The notes below the pieces were generated by a model, which searched no databases, was not told where the DNA came from, and worked only from the letters and a program-made list of their open reading frames with translations. A stretch of 64,000 bases of DNA from Emergomyces orientalis (lineage: Eukaryota; Ascomycota; Eurotiomycetes; Onygenales; Ajellomycetaceae). Shown in pieces: positions 46,214-56,069 of this stretch. Location of the stretch: contig MOWL01000003.1 of NCBI GenBank assembly GCA_002110485.1, positions 682,001-746,000 of the forward strand, in the 5' to 3' direction. A program made the translations under genes and the position numbers. The number at the start of each line of letters is the position of its first letter. Position 1 is the stretch's first letter.

Positions 46214-47911
46214 TTAAACGCTGATGGTTTTGAATACACTGTTTACGTGAAAGTTAGTATCATATCGCGGGACAGGCGTGAGTGCACCTGAACGAAAGGG
46301 AGAATTCGACACTTACCCGAATCCGCCACTCCCAGTGGCCATGATAGTCCCAGGCATTTGTGCCTGCCAATGTAGTTCTTTCACTGATTCCATATAATGC
46401 ACAAAGAGTAGCTGAGGCGGGACATCAACAAGACCAGCATCACGGCTTTCTTCATCATCCAGCTCGACAGCAAGATCCCAGAGGGTCAGCGTATTATCCG
46501 CACATGCAACAGCAACTACACTGTCATCTGTCGGATGCCATTCTATACTGGTGACGGGCTCCTTGTGGAAGTCAAAGGAGGCAACAGGCTTCGGTTTGAG
46601 CTGCGACGCACCGCCGGATGTATCGGGTTTCCAATGTCGCAGGTCCCATACACCCCACTGGCCGTCGTCTGCGCCCGTGGCGAGGAGATGGAACGTCTGC
46701 CTCGACCAGCTCATGACATTCACATCTGTGTTGGATATTTTGACGTCTACTGCTGGTTTGCGCGACTTGGAACGGACGTCCCATACCTTGACGCTTCCAT
46801 CGCTGCTTGCAGATGCGAAAACGTTGCGCTCGTTGGGAGACCATTGGAGCTCCTCGACAGAGGACGTATGTCCGATGAATGGACGGGTGTCTGTCACCCA
46901 GCCGCCTCCCTCAGTGCGAGTTGTGGCGTATATTAACCCGTCGTTATCGCCGGTAAGGAGTTTACCTAGTGGTTGTAGAGGTGACCAGTCTATGGCATAT
47001 CCCTCTGATTTGTGCATTCGTAGTGTAGATAGAGGCTTTGAGGCAGAAGGAGGGACTATTGACCCTGGGTTATCGAATGTGGAAAGATACGGGGTGACGT
47101 CGTGGATTACAACATGAGCATTTTCAAGCATAGTTGCGGTCATGGTCTGAGGGGGTTTGGAGTAGTCTCCGGAGGAAGAGGGTGTTTGATGAGCGCGGAT
47201 TCTGTTTGTTGTAGAGTTTAGGGGAATAGATTTTGATTCGAGGATTGGCTCTGAAGATTCGTCGTCCGATTCATCATCACTGCCCGAGTCCTCGTTCTCC
47301 CGCTCCATCTTGCTGAGTCCACTCAATTTCAGAATCATCAATTCGTTTTCTTTCGAACGAGGTCCATCTGCTTGCGTCCCAGCTACGGCATATACGGTGG
47401 CCGGGTATGTTTTCCGGTTGTCGCCCAATCCATCTTTCACTATATCGAAAGACAGGCAGGGCCACGGAGTGCTTAGGGTGTGAAGCATTTCATAAGTAGA
47501 AGGGTCTGGCGATAATGTCTCACCGGGCGCCAATTTTGTTCGCCCTGGTATAAATGTTTGCTTATCGACATCCATCGTATCTATTTTATTTATTCATCAG
47601 TAAATTTTTGATTTGTTGGGCTTAATTTGCGACGAAACGGAAATGCCCACCGCAATATCGAGTCTGGTTTTTTTTTTTTTTTTTTTTCACTTCATGGGCA
47701 GCCACATACCCCTTTGCTCCTCTGCCTCCCTTTCTGCATCTGGACGCCCGTCAACCCCAGCCTCGAGGATCTCATCTTCACTCTCAAACTCATCCTCAAA
47801 CTCGTCTTCGAATTCCCCCACTTCATCAGGCGGGGCATCTGCCACTGGGCGTTCGCCAGCTTTCAATGGCGCGGACAGATCGTCTGTCGCATCCACCCCC
47901 CGTTTCGACAT
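46214..47911 (-). CDS. rrb1: Ribosome assembly WD40 protein Rrb1 (GRWD1)
   Basis: Exons are 47710–47911, 46317–47580 and 46214–46238, with introns of 129 nt (GTATGT) and 78 nt (GTAAGT). The product is 496 aa. Exon 1 gives an acidic N-terminus (EFEDEFEDEFESEDE) and joins in phase to MDVDKQTFIPGR, the family landmark. The CAF1C/H4-binding-like segment (TYEMLHTLSTPWPCLSFDI) comes next, then an acidic linker and WD40 repeats, for example GHTSSVEELQWSPNERNVFASASSDGS split across two blades. The last exon is only 25 nt and supplies the conserved end VFKTISV. Known role: Rrb1/GRWD1 chaperones free Rpl3 and delivers it to early 60S pre-ribosomes in the nucleolus. Intron 1 includes a 20-nt poly(A) on the sense strand (47668–47687). 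Confidence 0.93.
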
Positions 47912-48617
47912 TTTGCGTGCGTTATTCAAGCTGTAATTGAATATGTATTATATAAAAAGTCGTCGTGGGTGGGCTGTAGCCGTTGCAAGCTAAAAGCTAA
48001 CATTAAAATATTTTTTTTGTCCTTTGTTCAATTTGATACGAACTTTTTGTTCCCTTGGGACTCGAAATACGCTAGTCCGCTCTGGGAACACGCGCGAAAC
48101 CACCTCCAACCCTGCAAGAAAGATAGATCCGAGGCCATTATTTGTTGACGACCTACAGGCTGCGTCGATGGCTTGTCGTGAGGGAGCATATTGGTAGAAA
48201 TTTCCATCATTTTCAATAGCAGCTTCTCCTGGATCTCTTTTTCGGTTTCGATCGCTTTGACACTCTCTGGCCCAAGCCTCGTCGCGTTTAATTAACTACC
48301 CGCCATTTCAGCGCGCCACACGCTGTGCCCCAAGCTTCCCCGTCTGAACCACTGTATCCCCGGATTTCGTATGCTATTAGCAACCACCAGGGCTCTCATT
48401 TGACGGAAAATTCGAAGGTTGCCTCAGCCGCTTAATGGAGGCCTAAATAGGCGGAATTTCAATCGTGCTCCATGACGATATTCGACACCCTTCTTTGAAG
48501 TTATAGCGATTCAACCTCATTGTTTTACCCGTTTACAGCCCCTGGCTTGCTAACCATTTACGCTCCTTGAGATTACTTTGATTGATACTGATATTTGGTA
48601 TTGTCCGTTTGGAAGAG
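47912..48617. promoter_or_regulatory. Divergent rrb1/spg1 promoter region
   Basis: This 706-bp spacer lies between the divergent start codons of rrb1 and spg1. No specific control element stands out, and no coding frame is supported. Confidence 0.45.
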
Positions 48618-49972
48618 ATGGACAACCCACCGATGGAAGCGGATAAGTTGCCTGTGCTGGAGCAAGCAGTTCCTGTCGAAGAGCAACCAAATCAGGTTCT
48701 GGACCAGGTCCCTGTTGCCGACCATATTCCTGAGCAGCTCCCCGAGCAGCTCCCGGACCAACTCCCTGAGCAAACGGCCCAACCAGAGCAGGACATGCCA
48801 GCACCCGCAGAAGAAGCAGTGACTAGCTCACCCTCGTACAACAGCAATGGCTACAGCAACGGCCATCGAGCGCACCACTCCTCACACTCTCTCGACTACC
48901 CAACCTCCAGTCAAACGTTCATACCGCAAGAAATCGAGACGTCTCCACGGAATCACTCTCCAACCATGCCCTTTCAGCAGCCTATCCAACCCACCCAATC
49001 TGCGCAGACGAGTTCGCGGCCTAGCTCAGGACTCTCGGGTGGAGGCGATCGATACGGATACTCGCAGCCCTATCAGGACCAAAGTCGGGATCAGAGACAA
49101 CCGCAGCAACAACAGCAGCAACAGCAACAACAGCAGCAGCAGTCTGCTCCCAGCAAGAATAGCGTCGTTATAAAAGTTGGAATGGTGGGAGATGCCCAAA
49201 TAGGGAAAACTAGCCTCATGGTTAAATACGTTGAGGGAAGCTGGGACGAAGACTACATCCAAACACTTGGTAAGAAAACTAATATGATATGCTTTCCTTT
49301 GGGTATAATATCTGGTATTTAGTAACATGGTTACTGATATATGATCCATTGGCAATAGGAGTTAACTTCATGGAGAAGACCATTTCAATTCGGAATACAG
49401 AAATTACGTTTTCCATCTGGGACCTGGGCGGACAGCGTGAATTTGTCAATATGTTGCCTCTAGTGTGCAACGATGCCGTCGCTATATTATTCATGTTTGA
49501 CCTGACCCGAAAGAGCACACTGAATTCCATCAAGGAATGGTACCGACAGGGCCGCGGGTTCAATAAGACCGCCATCCCATTCCTTATTGGCACAAAGTAT
49601 GACCATTTCGTTAACTTCCCACGAGAGGACCAGGAAGAAATATCAATCCAGGTCAGTGGCTGAATTTTCATTTTATGTTTGTGTCTATTATTTTTATTTT
49701 CTTTAAGCTGACAAGTACGCAAAGGCCAAACGCTTTGCCAAGGCTATGAGAGCCAGTTTGATCTTCAGCAGCACGAGTCATAGCATAAATGTCCAGAAGG
49801 TATTGCACATCCCCGCTTCTTTTCCCTCTTTCTTTCGAGTTCATACCATAACTAATAATTGGGTCTCTAGATCTTCAAAATTGTGCTGAGCAAGGCATTC
49901 GACCTCAAATGCACCATTCCCGAAATCGAGAATATCGGAGAGCCACTGTTGCTCTACCAGTCTGTCAACTAA
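48618..49972 (+). CDS. spg1: Septation initiation GTPase Spg1/Tem1 with polyQ extension
   Basis: Four exons: 48618–49269, 49359–49651, 49725–49799 and 49871–49972; the spliced product is 373 aa. The third exon uses the acceptor after GCAAAG, which yields the conserved SIQAKRFAKAM joint; the CTGAC just upstream is then the branch site. The GTPase domain fills about 180–373: P-loop GDAQIGKTS at 191–199, the Spg1-typical WDLGGQREF instead of DTAGQ, and GTKYDHF as the guanine-specificity motif. The end KIFKIVLSKAFDLKCTIPEI is diagnostic for Spg1. Known role: the small GTPase at the spindle pole body that switches on the septation initiation/mitotic exit kinase cascade. The ~180-residue N-terminal extension is absent from yeast Spg1 and Tem1. 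It has PEQLPEQLPDQLPEQ tandem units (48733–48775) and 13 consecutive Gln codons (49104–49142). Filamentous-fungal orthologues often carry such extensions. Confidence 0.94.
49104..49142 (+). repeat. CAG/CAA repeat encoding polyglutamine
   Basis: Thirteen Gln codons, a mix of CAG and CAA, lie in frame in the spg1 N-terminal extension. Variation in repeat number between strains would be expected. Confidence 0.95.
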
Positions 49973-50528
49973 GTGAAGGGCGTGAGCCTATTGAACGGGT
50001 GAGATGACATTTTGTGATGAGAAGAATTTGTACGCTGAATGAAGCCATGGTTTATTACGATTATACTCTTCATTTTTTCTATTTTGTAATCGTGCGGTAG
50101 GCGGAAGAGGGGCTAGACGGGGTGAGAGGCAGAGGACTCCTGATGTGCCTCATCCTTTTCTATTTAGAACAGGTGGATGTGACAGAATCACTTGCTCTGT
50201 GCATTTTCGTGACCAAATGTTTGCTTTTGTATGTTGTCGCAAGGGATTCCTTGTTCTTAATTTCAGTTCTTTTCCTTCTTTTTTGGCATTGGGCTGCGTT
50301 CGAGGCATTTGATTATTTTGATTACTTTGATTTCCTTATTTCCCCCCTGGTTTTTCCATTTCCTTTGCCCTTCCTCTTTTTTCCCCATTCACTTCACTTT
50401 CTACCTATGTTTTTCTATTCCTGCTTTTTGGCCTTGTCCATCCCGCCCATACCTCTCACCGCTGCCACTAGAGTTTTTCCTTTGTCGTTTTTATCCATAT
50501 CAACTGATTTTTCTTTTTCTTTTCCTTT

Positions 50529-50561
<33 letters not shown>

Positions 50562-52300
50562 GGTTGGGCGAGCTCGCTCTGCAAAGAAGGGCTAATACGT
50601 CGGCATCAAAAAGTCGAAGAAAAAAACGAGACCGACGCTGCTGAACATTATTATGATAATAACATACCCGTTCCAACCCAACACCCAGTTTTCCAACATA
50701 ATGTCAGCAACAGCAACCGCATGTGTAAACCCAATTTTGTATTTTCCATGTATTGAATAGTTATCATACCGGCAGTGTAGTTACAAAGTGGCCGAAGTAC
50801 ACATTGGGAGCCCCGCAAGTCAGCCAAATGGGGGATGGAAGATTCGTTCCCTCTTGACAGCTGCGCAACTGGTCAGAGAAATTGAGATTCGGGATTTCGG
50901 GGTGTAAAATGGAAAAAGGGGGTAAAACCCTAAGCGACGAGCTAATTAAGCATGATGTAACTAAAATCTGCGCCTAAACCAGCAATGATTCTAACTGCCG
51001 CTCGTTGAAGTTTTGCTTCGGATTAAAGGCTTGAATGCAAGCCTGCTGGAGGCTGATGGATCCCTTGGCGACTTTATCCTCGTGTTGCTATATGATCGGC
51101 AGAGACCAAATGGCTCAAATATATTGTTTTTGTTCAGGTATTATTGATTGAAGGCTGGATTTGGGCGCATGGGTTTTCCAACTTCCTGCTTTCCAGCACA
51201 AGCTTGGTTGCGAGTTGGCAGAAATTACCATGACCTTATCCATATAGTTAATAGAGCTAGCTCTGACACCTGCTTGAGTTATGACGTCTTCACCAAAATA
51301 CCATCGATTTTGTGTAGTAATTAATGGAACTTAATCTAGCCACGAGTTGCTCCGCAGATAGCCAATCCCCATAGGAAACATCAATAGGGTCCGTGATGGA
51401 TGCTCGAATTTTCTTCGTTCTTTTCTCGACTGCAATTTTGTATCAACAAGTCCCGCTTTGTAGAAGGCCGCGATTCCATGGCTCTAGGCCCTTGACGGAG
51501 CAAAAGGGCTCCAAATATCCGAAACTCTCATAACCAAGGTTTTTCTCTAGAGCAAGGTTCATATTTGGCTATTTTATAGATAAAGGCCTTGGCTTTCGTC
51601 CCCAGTACAAGCTAGCTCTATCGCCTGGCCTAGAGGACGGCCTGACACAGCTTCGCCGCATGCCGCCTTGATCACCTCGCTCTTTGGCCTCTCTGGTGTG
51701 TCAGTCTCCATTTTTTTTTTTTAATTTTTTTTTATTTAATTTGCACCTCTTGCTCTCTTTCTGCAGCGCCGGTTAAGGCTTCGCCGCATTTTTTCTGGGG
51801 GCGTGTTGATCAGGCCTGTAGGCTGTTTTGTGGCTGTCATTTTTGGCTCCCCCATCCCCCGCTGGCGGATTAACGGCTTTCTCTAAAAATAACCACCAGC
51901 GATATAGGATTGTCAATTGAGCCGCTTCGCGAGGAATAATTGCAGGGGTCTGTGTGTGACTCGACTTGCAATCCCTGTGGAGCATTGGACAGGGTTATTA
52001 TTACCATGCTGCTGATTTTTATTGTTGTTGATTTTCTTTAAAAGATGGCCTTTGGCTTGCACATGGGGTGAGGCGATCATTGCATCCTCTGTCTTATCAG
52101 CCTCGCCGGAACCGTTCTTTTTTTGGGTCAGAGAACCCATTCCACCCGTTTTCTCATCTTCTTTCCCGGCGACGATTATTCAACTGACCATCTAGGCCTC
52201 AAAAATTGATGATATATCCATTTTCCACCATACATCGGTGTTGTCGTTCTTTCTTTTCACACGTTGCTTATCATTTACTTAGTAGCATATCTCGACCACT
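49973..52300. other. 3' flank of spg1 and spacer
   Basis: The first 600 bp are T-rich and end in T28 (50534–50561). The remainder has no supported gene. A 75-codon minus-strand frame with an ATG at 52138–52140 lies next to the following gene but shows no family resemblance. Confidence 0.5.
50534..50561. repeat. Poly(T) tract, 28 nt
   Basis: The T run lies about 560 bp downstream of the spg1 stop. Confidence 0.95.
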
Positions 52301-54367
52301 ATGGCGACAATTCAGGAGCGAATTGCGGCCTTGAACCAGGCGCATGTTGGACGAACACCAGCAGCTTCTCCTCCTCTCGAGATAAAACCAGATTTACCCG
52401 GCCCAAGGCCTTCGATATCCGATAGATTCGTAGTCCAAGCCAATGAGTTGCGTGCCTCTTCCATCCCGATCAGAGACCAGGAAATACTCCCACCACCATC
52501 CATCACAAGAACGGGGCAGAAGTTACCTACTCCTACAATTAAACCAAAGAAACCGCCGCCTCCTCTCCCTACAAGAAAACTTACGGGTCAACTATCGCCT
52601 GCACTACCCCAGCGTAAATCGTCCGATTCACATATTCGCAGAAACTCGGGAGATTCTTCGTTTTCGACCACCTCTACAATGTCGATGACAAGTTCGACTG
52701 GGGATGGCAAATCACCTTCAATTAGGTCAACCTCGACTGAACGAGCAACATCTCGCAGGTTGGCCCCAGCATGGGGGGAAAGTACACTGCCGCCGCTGCC
52801 TCCAAAGAGAAGCGGGAATACAAATGGAAATCAGACGTTGAAATCTCGACCATCCTTGGGAGTGCTTGATAGCGGCCTCAAGACATCTTGCTCCTCTATC
52901 TCGTCTCTCACACGAAAATTACCTCTTCGATCAAATTCATCCAATGCCAATGATGTACCTGCAGTTCCACCGCGGAAATCTTCAAATACGGATTTGGATA
53001 TTCCCCCTCAATTACCCCAGCGCAAACTTCCCCCGCCAGCCCCTTCATCCAACAAGGCATTTGAGAAGATAAAGGAATCGTCCTTCGCTACTTTTAAAAA
53101 TAACTCAACGAATCATGAGTCGGTTACGAATGGACATACACATGGGCAACAAACCAATGGCTCACCGCCCCCAGTGCCTCTAGGTTCTCGTCCCGATTTG
53201 TCCAAAATACAGGCAACTAAACCACGGATGCCTTCCTCCCTCTCTCCTCCTAGTACTGGCTCAACAGCTGTCTGTATGACATGCCGTGACTTTTCCGGCC
53301 CGGATTCTCATGCAACGCGATTTCCCAGACAATCGCTTCCTACACAAGATCTTTCCTGGCTGGCCAGCCAACTTACCGCTCCCTTCCAATCTCTCACTGA
53401 TAAAGCTCGTGCCATATTCACCTGGCTCCACCATAACATCGATTATAATGTTGAGGCATTTTTTAGTAATAACCTGAAATCCTCAACGCCAGACAGCACT
53501 TTCAGCACTGGGCTTGCTGTTTGCGAAGGTTATGCTGCCCTCTTCGAACGGTTGGCAACGCTTGCTGGGTTGGAGGCGCGAGTGATTACAGGCCACGGTA
53601 AAGGCTACGGTTATACCCCCCTTGCACCAGGCTCACCAATACCACCTTTCGACGGCAACCATGCTTGGAACGTGGTGCGGGTTGATAATGGACGGTGGAA
53701 GCTTATCGACAGCTGTTGGGGTGCCGGGAACGTCAAGGGCAAGGGCCAGCCGTACAACAAAGATTTCACTCCGGAGTATTTCACCATGTCCAACGATGAA
53801 TTTGGCAACAAGCATTTCCCATCCAACCCCGGAGATTTCTACCGGGATGATGGCCGCCCAAGTATATCCTGGGAGGAATATATGAGCATCAACCCGTCAC
53901 AGCCAAATGGCGTTGAACCACCTATCATATTCACTGGAGTGAAAAAAGAACATGGAATTGGCGAGAGGTCACTTCAACCCCGCTCAAAGAAGGTCTCTGT
54001 CTACCAACCTGGCCCAATACGTTTCCAATTCGGTCTCATTTGCGAGCACTGGACACTGGCACACAGTAACATCCGTACACCATATCTCTTTGTTTTATGC
54101 GTTAATGGCATCGATGGAGGCAGAAAGGAGTATATCCCGTTCCACTATGTCCATGGATCTGGCCCAGGCGGCGCGGGTGACCTTTGGTACGTTGATGTTA
54201 CCGATCCTCGTGTTTTAGGTGCGCCAGGGCAGAAACTGCACATCTACAGCGTGACAAGCTTTGCAGACATGCACGATACTCGAGGTCTTGGCAGAGAGGA
54301 GTTCCTTCGTGGTGTCGGTAGGGTGGGAATGGGATTTGGGGGTATTGCTGAGTGGGAGCTTGTATGA
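52301..54367 (+). CDS. Transglutaminase-like proline-rich protein (Cyk3-like)
   Basis: An intron-free frame of 688 codons with ATG at 52301. Residues 1–310 are disordered and contain repeated SH3-ligand-like proline motifs (KPPPPLPTRKL, LPPKRSG, VPPRKSS, LPQRKLPPPAP). A short CMTC motif at about 326 precedes a transglutaminase/cysteine-protease-fold domain at about 345–480. Its catalytic triad is visible: Cys408 in LAVCEGYA, His454 in GNHAWNVV and Asp470 in LIDSCWGAG. The C-terminal 200 residues look like a beta-rich domain. The family includes yeast cytokinesis protein Cyk3 and animal kyphoscoliosis peptidase. In yeast Cyk3 the triad is degenerate and an SH3 domain is present; here no SH3 is visible and the triad is intact, so this is a relative rather than clearly the orthologue. 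A role in septation or cell-wall remodelling is inference, helped by spg1 lying next door in the same direction. Confidence 0.85.
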   Translation: MATIQERIAALNQAHVGRTPAASPPLEIKPDLPGPRPSISDRFVVQANELRASSIPIRDQEILPPPSITRTGQKLPTPTIKPKKPPPPLPTRKLTGQLSPALPQRKSSDSHIRRNSGDSSFSTTSTMSMTSSTGDGKSPSIRSTSTERATSRRLAPAWGESTLPPLPPKRSGNTNGNQTLKSRPSLGVLDSGLKTSCSSISSLTRKLPLRSNSSNANDVPAVPPRKSSNTDLDIPPQLPQRKLPPPAPSSNKAFEKIKESSFATFKNNSTNHESVTNGHTHGQQTNGSPPPVPLGSRPDLSKIQATKPRMPSSLSPPSTGSTAVCMTCRDFSGPDSHATRFPRQSLPTQDLSWLASQLTAPFQSLTDKARAIFTWLHHNIDYNVEAFFSNNLKSSTPDSTFSTGLAVCEGYAALFERLATLAGLEARVITGHGKGYGYTPLAPGSPIPPFDGNHAWNVVRVDNGRWKLIDSCWGAGNVKGKGQPYNKDFTPEYFTMSNDEFGNKHFPSNPGDFYRDDGRPSISWEEYMSINPSQPNGVEPPIIFTGVKKEHGIGERSLQPRSKKVSVYQPGPIRFQFGLICEHWTLAHSNIRTPYLFVLCVNGIDGGRKEYIPFHYVHGSGPGGAGDLWYVDVTDPRVLGAPGQKLHIYSVTSFADMHDTRGLGREEFLRGVGRVGMGFGGIAEWELV

Positions 54368-55118
54368 TCAGAGGGAAGAATTTTTTTTAATTTTCATCCA
54401 AGCATCCAATCTTTTTGGCTTCGTTTTGCTGGCTTGCAAAACTGTATTTTCCACGAGTCTTCAATATACCTTTCTGCTTTCTTTCTTTCTTTGTTTCTCG
54501 GTCTTGCTGGTTATCCGTCACACCTTTCCTTCTATGAAAGACTACTGCATAGAGGAGACCTCCATACACTTTCTTTGCGGCCGTTCAATATTACCAACGT
54601 TTCTCACTTCACAATTCCCCATTTCTACACCATTAATACACTGGAGATTGTTTTTTAGTTACTGAGCTTTACCAGCCAAGAGTACGAAAACCCACTTATT
54701 CATATGCCCCCGTGGTACGATTTCGATAACAAGACTTGTGGCTACTTATGCGCCACTATAATAGAATGCCTGGTTCAATGCTTAATTCGAACACCCCTAT
54801 TTCTTAGGCCCGGTTTTGGTCAGTCTTCGCCTCCAATCTTAACTAGCCTTGGATTACTGCCCCATGTATGTATGTACATTCCAGGGCTTCCTTCCAGTTA
54901 AATTCAACTTGTGCTCAAATCAGCAATCCAAATGATAAGTCCCCAGGTATAAAATGGCTGCTATTGAGTTTTATCCCACCCTCACACCCTCTAATCGATA
55001 TGGATAATTCTCCGTCTGACCTCACCATAATGCATAGTTCCTCTTGCTGCTGCCCCGTGCTTACAAGAACCCTAATCATATGGTTCACGGTGGAATATTT
55101 AACACTGCCAATGAGCAC
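54368..55118. other. Intergenic between convergent genes
   Basis: It comprises a T-rich 3' flank of the transglutaminase-like gene and the 3' flank of the metallo-beta-lactamase gene. No gene is supported. Confidence 0.6.
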
Positions 55119-56069
55119 TTAAACCATCCACCTGTTCCCACACTCTTCAAACCAGCCAAAATCATGCGAAAGGACAACCTCTACCGCCTCTTCCTCTCCA
55201 TCCAATTTCCTTACTCGCAGCATATGCTCATGAGCTGCCTCCTTATCAGCATGTGCACACGCCAAATGGCCTAATTTGTTGGGATCCGGATAGACCGCTA
55301 GCTCTCTCGTTCCCTTATAAACTCGAACATCATGAGCGGTATCGCCCGCCAGATACATCCACTTTTCTTTACTAACGCGCACCAGAATATTAATGTGGCC
55401 AGCCAGATGACCCGGGGCATTAATAATGAATACAGACCCATCCCCGAAATAGTCCATTGCGGCGGGAAATGGCCCGAGAGTTTGCCAGTGTTGATTTTGT
55501 CCGCTCGATGGCAACGACACCGATGGCGTTGACGTTGATGACGACGGGTATGGAAGCTCTATCGTCCTTTCCCGCGGAAGAAGATTTGAATCGAAAATCG
55601 ACTCTTTATCCGTCGGGTATGTGTTCGGGCCACTCAGTATCGCTTCCGTCGTGCCGGGCCCAACAATGAATCTTGTCTGCGGACCAGAAAACCTCGACGG
55701 GTCCCCAACATGGTCATAGTGTAAATGCGAAAAGATCACAGCATCAATGTCCGCCACCGGATCTACGTTGGCTTTTGTGAGACTGTCAAATACATCCTCC
55801 TTCACGCTGATGGTTACTCTTGTGCGAATTCTTTCAGCCACAGGGGGGATATAGTTCTCTGCATCCTTGCGTAGGCCTAGGTCGAATATTATTCGTGCGC
55901 CTGTCGCGCGGTGTGTGAGGAGCCATGACATAGAAGGACAAATCAGCGTCTCGTCAGATCCTTGGACGAATTCTTCACCGTCCAGGTGGATGTGGCCACT
56001 GGAGAGAAGGGTGAGGTTTATGACTGCGTCATCTGAGCGTGGAGTGGAGAGTTGCGAGGTGGTGGTCAT
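55119..56069 (-). CDS. Metallo-beta-lactamase superfamily hydrolase (lactonase-like)
   Basis: A single-exon frame gives 316 aa from ATG 56067–56069; the frame stays open about 30 nt further but without an ATG. The zinc-binding motif SHLHYDH is at residues 114–120 (H115, H117, D119, H120). GHLAGHINI supplies the next His, LAGDTAHD the bridging Asp, and LSHDFGWF near the C-terminus the last His. The spacing and the HxHxDH…H…D…H order match the N-acyl-homoserine-lactonase/AttM-like branch of the superfamily, which in fungi often detoxifies lactones or similar esters. The actual substrate cannot be read from sequence. No secretion signal is present, so it is likely cytosolic. Confidence 0.88.
   Translation of the reverse strand: MTTTSQLSTPRSDDAVINLTLLSSGHIHLDGEEFVQGSDETLICPSMSWLLTHRATGARIIFDLGLRKDAENYIPPVAERIRTRVTISVKEDVFDSLTKANVDPVADIDAVIFSHLHYDHVGDPSRFSGPQTRFIVGPGTTEAILSGPNTYPTDKESIFDSNLLPRERTIELPYPSSSTSTPSVSLPSSGQNQHWQTLGPFPAAMDYFGDGSVFIINAPGHLAGHINILVRVSKEKWMYLAGDTAHDVRVYKGTRELAVYPDPNKLGHLACAHADKEAAHEHMLRVRKLDGEEEAVEVVLSHDFGWFEECGNRWMV

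Noticed and set aside
50122..50595. 157-codon plus-strand frame downstream of spg1
   Set aside because: Phe/Leu-rich translation of a T-rich 3' flank that reads through the T28 tract. No family resemblance.
51913..52140. 75-codon minus-strand frame with a genuine ATG, divergent from the transglutaminase-like gene
   Set aside because: Composition is Asn/Gln/Lys-rich, no conserved feature or convincing splice to another frame. Could be a 5' exon or a small protein, but the evidence is too weak to annotate.
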